A stretch of 64,000 nt of DNA from JBDHAC01 sp039589195 (GCA_039589195.1 JBDHHV010000017.1:1-64000), one strand, 5' to 3'; shown: positions 32,677 through 41,490, counted from the first letter of the stretch. The notes: generated from the sequence alone by a model not told the origin. Numbers and translations are program-made.

Positions 32677-35073
32677 CTATACGTGTGTGTCGAGGCGCCC
32701 GTAGGGCTGTTTGCGACCCTCCAACTCGGCGAGGATGACGTCCGTCGTCAACGGCGTTCGGCACAGGCACACCCCACCGAGGGCATCCGCGATCGCCGAG
32801 GTGATCGCGGCCGAGCCCGCTCCGATCGGGGGCTCGCCGATCCCCTTGGCGCCCACCGGATTCTCCGGATCGGGCTCGTTCACCGCTCCCCAATCCATCA
32901 CCAGGGGCGCATCAAGGATTCCCGGGGGTCGCGCGGTGTACAGGCGGTGCGCGAACGGGACGCCCCACTTCGGGTCGAATACCCACTTCTGACTCCTCGC
33001 CTGCCCGAACCCTTGCACGCCGCCGCCATGGATCTGGGACGCGAGGTTTCGCGGGTGGAGGACCGTGCCGCAGTCCGCGACCCCGGCGTACTCCTTGATC
33101 TCCACCTCGCCCGTCTCCACGTCGACCTCGACGCGCGCGAAGCCGACTACCCACGACCAGGTCCCACCTTCGTGCGAGTAATTGTCTTTGGCGACACCCA
33201 TGAGTCCCTGTCCCGCCAGCGCGCCCGCTGCGCCCACCGTCACGGCATGGATATCGTCCGGGAGCTCCCGTCCGCTGTACTCGCCGCCCAGCGCGATCGC
33301 ACGCTCGGCCGCCCGCCCGAAGCTCATGGCTCTGGACGGGGACGACCTCAGAAACACACGACCATCCGCCGCTTCGTAGTCGGCTGGCGATCCGCCGAGG
33401 TCGCGAGCGGCGATCTCCTGCAGCTTCCGCTTCGCGTCCATCGCAGCCGCGTGGTTCGCGCGTGTGTGCGCGTGCGCGGTTTGGCTGCCCGCCTGCACCG
33501 AGCTCCACGGCAGGTGGTCCGAGGTGTCACCCCAGATGACCGAACAGCGCTCCCACGGCATCCCCAGGACGTCGGCCGCCGCACGAGCCGTGTCCGCAAA
33601 GGAGTGCGTACCGAGGTTGCCGATCCCCTGGTGGATGTAGAGGTCGCCATCGGGCCGGATCACCATCAGGCCATCGAAGCCAGACGAACCACCCACGTAC
33701 GGGCTGAGCCCTACGCCCACTCCGGTCACCCTGGTGCCGTTACGGTCGCCGCTGAGGCGGCTCTTCTCCGCCCACCCGAACACCTCCGCACCCACGTCGA
33801 GGGCCTCGCGGACGTACGCGCTGGTCAGCCCCCCCTGGTTCGGGCCGAACCGCGAGTCGTGGTCGGGTGCGTTGGCCCGGCGCATCCGTACCCGGTCGAT
33901 CCCCAACTCGCGCGCCGCCTTGTCCATGAGCGGCTCGAGCATGGCGACGATCTGCGCCCCACCGGGCGCCCGCTGTGCCGAACGCGGAGGCGTGTTCGTG
34001 TACACGGTGATTCCACGGAATCGCATGGCTGCAGGCTGGTACATGAGCGATGCGACCGCCGAGGCGGACATGTGGTCCCCCGAGCTCCCGTAGGCGCCGT
34101 GGTCCTGTACGATGTACAGATCGATCGCCGTGACCACCCCATCGTTCCGCCACCCGATCCGGGTCCATGCCTGGAACCCGGGGCGTGCACGCCCGATGTA
34201 GTGTTCCTCGTAACGCGTGATCCGCAGCATCACGGGCCGTCCTACCTTGCGAGACAACAGCGCCGGCACGTGCATGATCGGGCTCATGGTGATCTTCGAG
34301 CCGAAGCCACCACCGCAGTACTGCCCGATAAACACCACGTCCTGCGGGTCCAGGTCCAGGGAGTTGGCGAGAGACACGCGGGCCCGTGCCGTGCTCTGAG
34401 TGGAGCCGTACAGATGAAGCTTGCCGTTCTGCCAATACGCCATACAGCTTCGTGGCTCCATCGGGTGGTGGGTGAGCGACTGGTGGACGATGGTGTCATC
34501 GAGAATCAAGTCCGCTTGGGCGAAGCCGGCGTCGAGGTCGCCGACGCTCCACTCCTGTACGGGCTCACCCATGGGGAGCTTCCCTTCGGCAACCGCCGCA
34601 AAGTCGGCTTCGGTCCACTTGACCGACTTCAGCTCGCGGCCGTCGATGGTGTTCCCGCCCAGGCGTGCGTTCGGCCCGTCCGGCCGTAGGCTCTCGAGTG
34701 GGTCCAGCACGAAGGGGAGCGGTTCCAGATCGACTTCGATCTGCTCGATCGCATCCGCCGCCGTGGTCTCGTCCACGGCAGCCACCGCGAGGATCGGCTC
34801 ACCGACGTAGTGCGGCTCGTTCGTGAGCGCGCGTTCGCCAGGGGGCTCGGCTGCGGGCAGATCGTCGGCGGTGAGGATGTCGATGACCCCCGGCATGGCG
34901 AGGGCGCGGCTGGTGTCGATGCTTCGGACGCGGCCGTGCGGCATGGGACTGAGGAGGAGCTTCGCGAACAGCATGCCCTCTGCCCGAAAGTCCTCCGCGA
35001 ACTTGGCCGCCCCCGTGATCTTGGCTACGAGGTCGGGTGGGGCAATGTCCTGACCGATCAGCTTTTCCGCCAT
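32677..35073 (-). CDS. Molybdopterin-binding large subunit of a xanthine-dehydrogenase-type hydroxylase
   Basis: A 798-residue catalytic subunit. The opening KLIGQDIAPPDLVAKITGAA is the usual N-terminal signature. GQYCGGGFGSKI binds the cofactor, TPPRSAQRAPGGAQ is the family's R-x-PG loop, and GAKGIGEPPIGAG near the C-terminus holds the glutamate that activates water. It lacks a signal peptide of its own; export would depend on the Tat signal of the 2Fe-2S partner, as in the E. coli PaoABC/YagTSR enzyme. The substrate (aldehyde, N-heterocycle or other) cannot be read from sequence. It follows the 2Fe-2S gene by 97 bases and precedes the FAD gene by 63. Confidence 0.93.
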   Translation of the reverse strand: MAEKLIGQDIAPPDLVAKITGAAKFAEDFRAEGMLFAKLLLSPMPHGRVRSIDTSRALAMPGVIDILTADDLPAAEPPGERALTNEPHYVGEPILAVAAVDETTAADAIEQIEVDLEPLPFVLDPLESLRPDGPNARLGGNTIDGRELKSVKWTEADFAAVAEGKLPMGEPVQEWSVGDLDAGFAQADLILDDTIVHQSLTHHPMEPRSCMAYWQNGKLHLYGSTQSTARARVSLANSLDLDPQDVVFIGQYCGGGFGSKITMSPIMHVPALLSRKVGRPVMLRITRYEEHYIGRARPGFQAWTRIGWRNDGVVTAIDLYIVQDHGAYGSSGDHMSASAVASLMYQPAAMRFRGITVYTNTPPRSAQRAPGGAQIVAMLEPLMDKAARELGIDRVRMRRANAPDHDSRFGPNQGGLTSAYVREALDVGAEVFGWAEKSRLSGDRNGTRVTGVGVGLSPYVGGSSGFDGLMVIRPDGDLYIHQGIGNLGTHSFADTARAAADVLGMPWERCSVIWGDTSDHLPWSSVQAGSQTAHAHTRANHAAAMDAKRKLQEIAARDLGGSPADYEAADGRVFLRSSPSRAMSFGRAAERAIALGGEYSGRELPDDIHAVTVGAAGALAGQGLMGVAKDNYSHEGGTWSWVVGFARVEVDVETGEVEIKEYAGVADCGTVLHPRNLASQIHGGGVQGFGQARSQKWVFDPKWGVPFAHRLYTARPPGILDAPLVMDWGAVNEPDPENPVGAKGIGEPPIGAGSAAITSAIADALGGVCLCRTPLTTDVILAELEGRKQPYGRLDTHV

Positions 35074-35170
35074 GATCTGTCATCTCCGCTATGCCGGCCG
35101 CTGAAGAGCTCCAGCGGGCCGTGTTACGCGGAGCGAGCCCTGGCGGGATCGCCCCGCGAACGCCGTCAGC

Positions 35171-35806
35171 CTATACGCGGCGTGCGTACTCGGCGGCCCG
35201 CTCGGCCGAGTTCAGGATTTTGTGGTAGTCACCACAGCGGCAGAGATTCCCCGAGAGGTAGTGCGCGGCTTCCTCACGGGTGGGGTTCGGGTTCTCGTTC
35301 ACCATCGCGACCATGCTCATGATGTATCCCGGCGCGCAAAACGCGCACTGGAAACCACCTTCTTCGACGACGGCCTGCTGCACCGGGTGAAGCTCACCGT
35401 TCTCGGCAGCCAACCCTTCGATCGTGGTGACCTGGCGCTCCCGGACCGCGCCCGTGAGCACGGAACACGAGTAGTGTGGCACCCCGTCGATCAACACCGT
35501 GCAGGCACCGCATTCGGCGCGGTCACACCCCAGCTTCGTCCCGGTGAGCCCGAGCTTGTAACGCAGCGTCATGGCCAGCGTCTCTTGCTGCAGGACATCT
35601 ACCCGGCGGGACTGGCCGTTCACGTTCAGCGCTATCAGACGGGGGATGCTGCCACGGGCGGAGGGGCTACCGGCGAGTGCGCTCGAGGCACGAAACAGAT
35701 AGCCGGTGGAGGAGATCGCCGCGCCGGCGGCGATCACCCCTTTGATGAAGCTCCGTCGGGAGAAGGGCCGCGGCTCGGACTCGACGATGATCTCGATGTC
35801 AGTCAT
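35171..35806 (-). CDS. Tat-exported 2Fe-2S subunit of the molybdenum hydroxylase
   Basis: A 211-residue protein from the ATG at 35806 (GAGGT 6 bases upstream). A twin-arginine signal, FSRRSFIKGVIAAGAA at 15-30, precedes the CoxS-type core. Plant-type ferredoxin cysteines are at 94, 99, 102 and 114 (GCDRAECGACTVLIDG); the second cluster uses 154, 157, 189 and 191 (CAFCAPGY, NLCRCG). Electrons from the Mo site pass through both clusters. The Tat signal implies that the folded Mo-FAD-FeS complex is carried to the periplasm together. It is the first gene of the operon; the 157-base gap upstream should hold its promoter, divergent from an acetyltransferase gene. Confidence 0.92.
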   Translation of the reverse strand: MTDIEIIVESEPRPFSRRSFIKGVIAAGAAISSTGYLFRASSALAGSPSARGSIPRLIALNVNGQSRRVDVLQQETLAMTLRYKLGLTGTKLGCDRAECGACTVLIDGVPHYSCSVLTGAVRERQVTTIEGLAAENGELHPVQQAVVEEGGFQCAFCAPGYIMSMVAMVNENPNPTREEAAHYLSGNLCRCGDYHKILNSAERAAEYARRV

Positions 35807-35963
35807 GATCGACCTCGACAGGGGCGTCACACGGCGTCGTTTGAGAATCCTGGGACGCAGGTGTCCCCGAGACAAGACGTGCACCCGGGTTGCCGCGCTC
35901 CGGCCCGCCGGCGAACGTGACGGCGGCGCGGGGTAATTGAACGAACAAGATGAGCGGAGAGGT

Positions 35964-36443
35964 ATGGACGACGTCGTGGTCCGGCGCGCGGTTCCGGCAG
36001 ATGTGCCTGCTCTCGAGGGCCTTTGGACCGAGTTCATCGACCATCACGCCGAGGGCGATGCGTACTTCCGTCGTTCACCCGGGGCCGAGCGGATCCATGG
36101 GGCTCGTCTATCGGAGGAGTTGGACCGGGCCGACCGCTTGATCCTGGTCGCCGAGCACGGGCGAAAGCCCGTCGGGTTCGCGATCGCCGAGATCAGGGGC
36201 GCCTCCGACCTGTTCCTCGTCGGGCCGTATGGTTTTGTGCGCGATCTCGGCGTCACGCGCACCGCGCGCCGGCTAGGTGTGGGCCAACGGTTGTACGACG
36301 CGGTACTGGAATGGCTTGCCGAGCTCGGCGTGCTGCGGGCAGAGCTGGATGTGACCGAGACGAACGAGACCGCGCGCAGATTCTGGGAACGGCAGGGCTA
36401 CCGGCCGCTATACACCCGGATGACAGTAGATTTGAGCGACTGA
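35964..36443 (+). CDS. GNAT-family N-acetyltransferase
   Basis: A 159-residue GNAT protein from the ATG at 35964 (a TTG at 35937 would add nine residues). VVVRRAVPADVPALEGLW is the first strand-helix. FVRDLGVTRTARRLGVGQRLYDAVLEW contains the acetyl-CoA pyrophosphate loop (RRLGVGQRL), and ETNETARRFWERQGYRP is the C-terminal arm. The acceptor substrate is unknown. It is divergent from the molybdenum hydroxylase operon and convergent with the ECF sigma gene. Confidence 0.88.
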   Translation: MDDVVVRRAVPADVPALEGLWTEFIDHHAEGDAYFRRSPGAERIHGARLSEELDRADRLILVAEHGRKPVGFAIAEIRGASDLFLVGPYGFVRDLGVTRTARRLGVGQRLYDAVLEWLAELGVLRAELDVTETNETARRFWERQGYRPLYTRMTVDLSD

Positions 36444-36534
36444 AGCCTGGCCGTTCACCGGATGCACGCAGTCATGGGTCGGCCCGGCAGCCAGGGTCGG
36501 CCCGGCGGCCCAACGGCAGCCCGGCGACCGGCGA

Positions 36535-37143
36535 TCAGGAGGTCCGCTCGCTCAGCTCGCGGTTCAGCCATGCCCGAGCCACGGTCCAGTCGCGCTTCAC
36601 CGTCGCCGGCGAGACGTCGAGGGCCTCCGCCGTATCCTCGACACCCATCCCTCCGAAGAAACGGAACTCGACGACCCGGGCCTGACGCTCGCTCAGCCGC
36701 TCGAGCTCGGACAACGCCTCGTCGAGTGCGATCAGGTCCGCCGGTCGGTTCTGGGCCGCCAGCACGACGCTCTCGAGCGGCACATGCGTGGATCCCGCTC
36801 CGCGCTTCTCCGCTTTCTTCATGCGTGCGTAGCTAACCAGAATTCGACGCATGGCACCTGCGCTGGCGGCGAAGAAGTGTGCCCGTCCCCGCCAGCTGAT
36901 CCGGTCGAGCTGGACCAGCTTCAGGTAGGCCTCGTGCACGAGAGCCGTGGGACTCAACGTGTGGTCGGCGCGCTCCCGCCGGAGCTCTCGCTGTGCAAGT
37001 CCCCGCAGGTGCTCATAAACCACCGGCAATAGCCGATCCAGTGCAGCACTATCACCTTCGGAAAGCTTCGCCAGGATCCGGGTGACGTCAGCGTCCCCCG
37101 GCTCTTGCGGTGGGTTCGCGGGTGCTTCGCGCCGGTCCTGCAT
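36535..37143 (-). CDS. ECF-type RNA polymerase sigma factor
   Basis: A 202-residue sigma factor of the TIGR02999-like ECF group. Region 2 covers LPVVYEHLRGLAQRELRRER and HTLSPTALVHEAYLKLVQLD, with the WRGRAHFFAASAGAMRRILV stretch that marks this subgroup. Region 4 is ELERLSERQARVVEFRFFGG followed by a helix-turn-helix, TAEALDVSPATVKRDWTVARAWL. Members usually sit next to a protein kinase gene; here the neighbours are an acetyltransferase and a PepSY protein. No anti-sigma gene is adjacent. Confidence 0.9.
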   Translation of the reverse strand: MQDRREAPANPPQEPGDADVTRILAKLSEGDSAALDRLLPVVYEHLRGLAQRELRRERADHTLSPTALVHEAYLKLVQLDRISWRGRAHFFAASAGAMRRILVSYARMKKAEKRGAGSTHVPLESVVLAAQNRPADLIALDEALSELERLSERQARVVEFRFFGGMGVEDTAEALDVSPATVKRDWTVARAWLNRELSERTS

Positions 37144-37278
37144 ACCGCAGGCTGCGAGGCTGGGCCCGATTCGTCAACGGCGCGACGGCCCGCGGCGGGT
37201 TGTCGGGGGGTTCGGTCCCGAGGCACGTTCCGTGCTGTTTTTCGGTTGGCCGCCCGGGATTCTCCGCGACGGGATCGT

Positions 37279-38430
37279 ATGAAGGCAATAGAGGTCGTGA
37301 GGCGCGTACACCGATGGGCCGGTCTGGTGACCGGTGCCATTATCGCCGTGGCTTCCATCACCGGCGCCATGCTCGTTTACGAGCCGGAGCTCGACCGGGC
37401 CATGAACCCACATCTGTGGAGGGTGGCCGACCGACCGGGCGCGCGGCTCCCGGTCTCCGACATCATCGATATCGTCGACGATCGATACCCGCGGCACCGG
37501 GTGAACAGCCTCGTCCTCGAGAGCGACCCTCGCATCGCCGTGGTCGCGTATCCGGGTCGTGACCTCCAGGTCTTCTTGGATCCACACACCGGAGAGATAC
37601 TCGGAGACCGGATCCCGTCGAAGACCCTGTTTGGTCGGACCTACGGTCTTCACAGGAACCTGCTCACGGGCAAGACCGGCAACACCGTCGTAGGCCTGTC
37701 GACGGTGGCGCTCGTGATCATGATCGTGCTGGGCGTTTGGCTGTGGTGGCCGCAGTCACGAGCGAAGCTCAAGCCCGGTCTTCGGCTGCATTTCGGCCGT
37801 GGGTGGAAGCGAGCCAATTACGATCTGCACAACGTGCTCGGGTTCTACAGTGCCTTGGTGCTCATTGTCCTGGCTACGTCCGGTGTGATGCTCGCCTACC
37901 CGGGCCTGACGGTGAGTCTAGGGCGGCTGTTGTTCCCGGCCGCGACCGTAGCGGTCGCGCCGGCCGTGCCGTTGAGCCGTCAAACGGCCGACCCCGCGAC
38001 GACCCAAGGCGGATCGGTCGTGGATCTGGCTGTCGCGTACGCCGGGCGCGAGTTGCCCGGGGCTCACCGGACTTCGGTCCGATTTCCGCCTCCACGGGGT
38101 GGCCCGCTGACGGTGATCAAAGCGATGACGGGTCCGTCTGAGGCGCCGGAGGTCCACACGCTAACCTTCGACGCCGAGACCGCGGAACTCCTCAGTATCG
38201 CTCTTCATTCCGATGCGCCGACGGCCCAAAAGGCACACCGCTTGATAGCGGAGGTCCACCTCGGAACCGTATACGGCTGGCCGACCAAGGCGGTCGCGTT
38301 CCTGGTCAGCCTGATCGCGGGAACGCTACCGATCACCGGTGCGATCGTGTGGTTCCCCCGCTGGCGGCGGAAGCGACGTCGGAAGCGACGTCGGAAGCGG
38401 ATGCGCGCACGACCGGCGACCGGAACCTGA
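37279..38430 (+). CDS. PepSY-associated transmembrane protein
   Basis: A 383-residue inner-membrane protein from the ATG at 37279. RRVHRWAGLVTGAIIAVASITG (helix 1), an outside PepSY-like domain (MLVYEPELD, YPRHRVNSLVLES), GLHRNLLTGKTGNTVVGLSTVALVIM (helix 2), YDLHNVLGFYSALVLIVLATSG (helix 3) and a last helix before a very basic tail make up the usual layout. His residues at helix starts (HRW, HRN, DLHN) could bind heme. Relatives act in ferric-siderophore reduction or as peptidase-inhibitor domains; the role here is open. Confidence 0.85.
   Translation: MKAIEVVRRVHRWAGLVTGAIIAVASITGAMLVYEPELDRAMNPHLWRVADRPGARLPVSDIIDIVDDRYPRHRVNSLVLESDPRIAVVAYPGRDLQVFLDPHTGEILGDRIPSKTLFGRTYGLHRNLLTGKTGNTVVGLSTVALVIMIVLGVWLWWPQSRAKLKPGLRLHFGRGWKRANYDLHNVLGFYSALVLIVLATSGVMLAYPGLTVSLGRLLFPAATVAVAPAVPLSRQTADPATTQGGSVVDLAVAYAGRELPGAHRTSVRFPPPRGGPLTVIKAMTGPSEAPEVHTLTFDAETAELLSIALHSDAPTAQKAHRLIAEVHLGTVYGWPTKAVAFLVSLIAGTLPITGAIVWFPRWRRKRRRKRRRKRMRARPATGT
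38368..38400 (+). repeat. 12-base direct repeat at the end of the PepSY gene
   Basis: CGGAAGCGACGT occurs at 38368-38379 and again at 38380-38391, followed by a partial third copy. It encodes the repeated RKRR units in the cytoplasmic tail. Confidence 0.85.
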
Positions 38431-38510
38431 GACCCGGTTTTCCGACCCGATTCGGGCTCGTCGATTCTCGGGGTTGCCGTCCGGCGACCGGCCGGCATCC
38501 TTATGGGGTT

Positions 38511-39350
38511 ATGCGGAGTCGACATGGATGCGCCCTGGCCGTTGCTATCGCCCTCTCGTGGCCCACTGTCATGCACGCACAGCAGCTGAACAAATACCTG
38601 CGGTATGCGCACGAAGGGGCCTCACACTACGGGGTGCTTGACGGCGAAGACATCCGCCAGCTGGCGGGTGATCCGTTCACCTCTTCCCAAGAGACCGGGG
38701 TGACCGTATCGCTTGCTTCGGTTCGCCTGCTGTCCCCGTGCGAGCCGACCAAGGTGATCGCGGTCGGACTCAACTACGGGAGTCATCTTGGAGACCGGGC
38801 GACTCCGACCTATCCGGGGTTGTTCGCGAAGATGCCCACTTCGATCATCGGTCCCGGTGATGAAATCGTGATGCCCCCCGACGCAGAAGACGTGCATTAC
38901 GAGGGCGAGCTGGTCGTCGTGATCGGACGACGGGCGAAAGACGTCTCCCCGAGCGAGGCGTCTGCGCACATCTTCGGCGTGACGGCGGGCAACGACGTCA
39001 GCGAGCGCGGTTGGCAGCGCGACGATCTGCAGTGGCTGCGAGCGAAGGGCTCAGACACCTTTGGCCCGTGCGGCCCGATGATCGTGTCCGGACTCGATTA
39101 CAACGACCTGCTCCTGGAGACACGCTTGAACGGTGAGCCCCGACAGTCCGAACGGTCAAGAGACCTCTTGTACGACGTTGACGAGATCGTGAGCTACGTG
39201 AGCCGATACGTCACGTTGCTCCCGGGTGACGTGATCTTCACGGGTACACCGGGGACGACGGGTCCCATGCAGCACGGCGACGTCGTGGAAGTCGAGCTCG
39301 AGGGGGTAGGCATCCTCCGAAACACGGTTGTCCGCGGTGAGCCCCGATGA
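38511..39350 (+). CDS. Secreted fumarylacetoacetate-hydrolase-family protein
   Basis: A 279-residue protein. From the ATG at 38511 it begins with a signal peptide (CALAVAIALSWPTVMHAQ), unusual for a family that is normally cytoplasmic. The FAH core is intact: KVIAVGLNYGSHLGD, the metal ligands in VHYEGELVVVIGR (two Glu) and TAGNDVSERGWQ (Asp), and LLPGDVIFTGTPGTTGPM near the C-terminus. The family hydrolyses or decarboxylates beta-diketo acids and oxaloacetate-like compounds. Its TGA overlaps the ATG of the DEAD-box helicase. Confidence 0.85.
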   Translation: MRSRHGCALAVAIALSWPTVMHAQQLNKYLRYAHEGASHYGVLDGEDIRQLAGDPFTSSQETGVTVSLASVRLLSPCEPTKVIAVGLNYGSHLGDRATPTYPGLFAKMPTSIIGPGDEIVMPPDAEDVHYEGELVVVIGRRAKDVSPSEASAHIFGVTAGNDVSERGWQRDDLQWLRAKGSDTFGPCGPMIVSGLDYNDLLLETRLNGEPRQSERSRDLLYDVDEIVSYVSRYVTLLPGDVIFTGTPGTTGPMQHGDVVEVELEGVGILRNTVVRGEPR

Positions 39351-40612
39351 CCGATAACGGGAGTCCCTCGCCCGAGGGTGACAAGCCCGGTGCGGTGTTC
39401 GCCGCTTTGGGGCTCGCACCGGATCTCGTGGAGGCGGTTGTCAGGGTCGGGTACACGGAGCCCACGGAGATTCAGCGGTTGGCGATTCCGGCTGCCCTGG
39501 AAGGACGTGACATCCTCGGCACCGCTCATACGGGAACAGGCAAGACGGCGGCCTTCACGCTTCCCATGATTCAGCTGCTCGCGGGCGGCGATCATCTCGA
39601 TCACCCTCGCGGTCTCGTCGTTACGCCGACGCGGGAGTTGGCGCAGCAGGTCGGAGCAGCCGTCGCCCGCTACGGGGCGGCCTCCTCCATCGAAGCCGTG
39701 ATCGTCCACGGAGGCACGTCCGTCCGTGGTGAAGCGAACGAGCTTCGATTCGGCTGCGACGTCCTGGTGGCGACCCCGGGCCGGCTGCTGGATCACCTGA
39801 ACCGGGGCGCCGCGGACCTCTCCGGTGTCGAAGTGCTCGTGCTGGACGAAGCGGACCGCATGCTCGACATGGGTTTCATCGATGACGTCAAGGAGATCGT
39901 CGCCGCGACACCCAAGTCCCGGCAGACGTTCCTGTTCTCCGCCACCATGCCGAACGGCGTCATGTGGCTGGCGCAGGAGATGATGCGCGATCCCATGCGG
40001 GTCAACGTCGGCCTGGAGGCCGCGGCCGAGGGCATCCAACAGGTCGTGCACCCGGTGGACTGGGCGCGAAAGCATCAGTTGCTGCTTCATGTCCTCGAGG
40101 AGATGACATCCGGCCAGGTACTCGTGTTCACGCGTACGCGCGACACGGCCAATTATCTGAGCGAGTTCCTGGGCGCCCGCGAGGTCTCGGTGGATGACAT
40201 GCACGGCGGAAAATCGCAGGGCGAACGGGACTCGAGCCTTACCCGTTTCAGGGAGGGCCGGACCCGGATTCTGGTCGCGACAAACGTCGCGGCTCGCGGC
40301 CTGGACATACGTGGGATCAAGCATGTCATCAACTTCGACGTGCCCGAGGATCCCCGGGATTACGTGCACCGGGTAGGCCGAACGGCACGCGGCGATGAGA
40401 CCGGGGATGCGATCACCCTCGTTTCGCCCGGTGATTGGCTCCTGGTGCGACAGATCGAAGCCCTCACCGGCGAGCAGATCGAGCGAGTCGAGGTCGAAGG
40501 TTTCGAACCCAGCGTCCCCCCACCCGATTCGCGCGGAGACACCGAGGACGCTTACCCGGCAGGCCCGGACAGGCCCCGGTCGGCCCTCAGCCGAGGCATT
40601 CGGAAGAGATAG
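39347..40612 (+). CDS. DEAD-box ATP-dependent RNA helicase
   Basis: A 421-residue cytoplasmic helicase with all core motifs. The Q-motif region is YTEPTEIQRLAIPAAL; motif I AHTGTGKTAAF; Ia PTRELAQQVG; motif II VLDEADRMLDMGF; motif III FSATMP; motif V TNVAARGLDI; motif VI YVHRVGRTARG. The C-terminal extension is short and acidic, without the long basic tail of DeaD, so it is RhlE-like. It unwinds short RNA duplexes, for example in ribosome assembly or mRNA decay. It starts within the stop of the secreted FAH-family gene, an odd functional pairing. Confidence 0.93.
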   Translation: MTDNGSPSPEGDKPGAVFAALGLAPDLVEAVVRVGYTEPTEIQRLAIPAALEGRDILGTAHTGTGKTAAFTLPMIQLLAGGDHLDHPRGLVVTPTRELAQQVGAAVARYGAASSIEAVIVHGGTSVRGEANELRFGCDVLVATPGRLLDHLNRGAADLSGVEVLVLDEADRMLDMGFIDDVKEIVAATPKSRQTFLFSATMPNGVMWLAQEMMRDPMRVNVGLEAAAEGIQQVVHPVDWARKHQLLLHVLEEMTSGQVLVFTRTRDTANYLSEFLGAREVSVDDMHGGKSQGERDSSLTRFREGRTRILVATNVAARGLDIRGIKHVINFDVPEDPRDYVHRVGRTARGDETGDAITLVSPGDWLLVRQIEALTGEQIERVEVEGFEPSVPPPDSRGDTEDAYPAGPDRPRSALSRGIRKR

Positions 40613-40705
40613 CAGCCCTTCCCACCTGTTCGACAAGCGCACATCGAGAACGACCACGGCGCCGACTCGAAGGAGTCCCGTCACACCCGAGAGTTCTCTG
40701 TGGGC

Positions 40706-40735
40706 TTGACATGCAACCGTACGGTTGCATATTAT
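40706..40735 (+). promoter_or_regulatory. Near-consensus sigma-70 promoter giving a leaderless ArsR mRNA
   Basis: TTGACA at 40706-40711, an 18-base spacer, and TATTAT at 40730-40735. Transcription should begin around 40741-40743, which is the ATG itself (40742), and no Shine-Dalgarno sequence precedes the start. This is the clearest promoter in the window. Confidence 0.85.
40711..40730 (+). promoter_or_regulatory. Perfect 20-base palindromic operator
   Basis: ATGCAACCGTACGGTTGCAT is a perfect palindrome that fills the space between the -35 and -10 boxes and shares a base with each. A protein bound here would block RNA polymerase; the adjacent ArsR-type regulator is the obvious candidate. Confidence 0.85.
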
Positions 40736-40741
40736 CCCGTC

Positions 40742-41050
40742 ATGACGACGCTCTTCGATGCGGTGGCGGATCCGACCAGACGGCGAATCCTCGAGCGACT
40801 GCGGACCTCCGGTCCTTTGTCCTTGAGCGAGATCGCCGAGGATTTCCCGATCACGCGTCAGGCCATCACGAAGCACCTCGACGCCCTCGCGGCGTGCGGG
40901 TTGGTGCGAACGACCCATGTCGGCCGAGAGCGCATCCACGAGTTGGATCCGCAGCCTCTTCGCGAGATGGAGGAGTGGCTCGCGCCGTACGCCGCCGAAT
41001 GGGATCGGCGTCTGGACCGGCTGCACAGGCACCTGGAGGGAGATCGATGA
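40742..41050 (+). CDS. ArsR-family transcriptional regulator (SRPBCC-linked type)
   Basis: A 102-residue winged-helix repressor. LFDAVADPTRRRILERLRT opens the domain, LSLSEIAEDFPITRQAITKHLDAL holds the recognition helix, and VRTTHVGRERIHEL is the wing. It has no CVC metal site, consistent with the ArsR subgroup encoded in front of AHSA1/SRPBCC proteins. The ATG at 40742 lies at the predicted transcription start. Its stop overlaps the next ATG (ATGA). It probably represses its own promoter through the palindrome at 40711-40730. Confidence 0.9.
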   Translation: MTTLFDAVADPTRRRILERLRTSGPLSLSEIAEDFPITRQAITKHLDALAACGLVRTTHVGRERIHELDPQPLREMEEWLAPYAAEWDRRLDRLHRHLEGDR

Positions 41051-41460
41051 CCGGTACCGTCGAGAAGACACTGAAGTTTGCCGCTTCGCCCGAGCGTGTG
41101 TGGCGAGCGATCACCGACCCGGATGAGCTGTCCCGCTGGTTTCCCGATCGCGTGGACGGTGGAGAGCTTCAGCCAGGCATGGAAGGGGGCTGGTTCTGGG
41201 AGAAGCACGGTCGGTACGCGTTCCGGGTCGAGATCATGGAGCCCCCCAGGAGGCTCGTATGGCGATGGGCGCGCGACGCCGATACCGCCCTCGAGGACGG
41301 GGTGACGACGACGGTCGAATGGGTCCTCGAGCCCGCGCCCGACGGTGGCACGGTGCTCAGGCTGTGCGAGAGCGGGTTCGCCCTGAAGAAGGATCGCGAT
41401 GTGAACGACGGGGGGTGGGACGCCGAGCTGAAAGAGCTGGTTGCCCTTCTCGGCAGCTGA
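41047..41460 (+). CDS. SRPBCC (AHSA1-like) protein
   Basis: A 137-residue START/Bet v1-like protein: VEKTLKFAASPERVWRAITD, DPDELSRWFPD, GGWFWEKHGRYAFRVEIMEP, PRRLVWRW and the C-terminal helix GGWDAELKELVALLG are typical of AHSA1-related SRPBCC proteins. The fold is a hydrophobic-ligand pocket. It starts within the stop of the ArsR gene and is clearly co-expressed; it may handle or sense the ligand to which the operon responds. Confidence 0.9.
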   Translation: MTGTVEKTLKFAASPERVWRAITDPDELSRWFPDRVDGGELQPGMEGGWFWEKHGRYAFRVEIMEPPRRLVWRWARDADTALEDGVTTTVEWVLEPAPDGGTVLRLCESGFALKKDRDVNDGGWDAELKELVALLGS

Positions 41461-41490
41461 AGGCTCCCAGGAGGATCTCGGACTCGGCCA

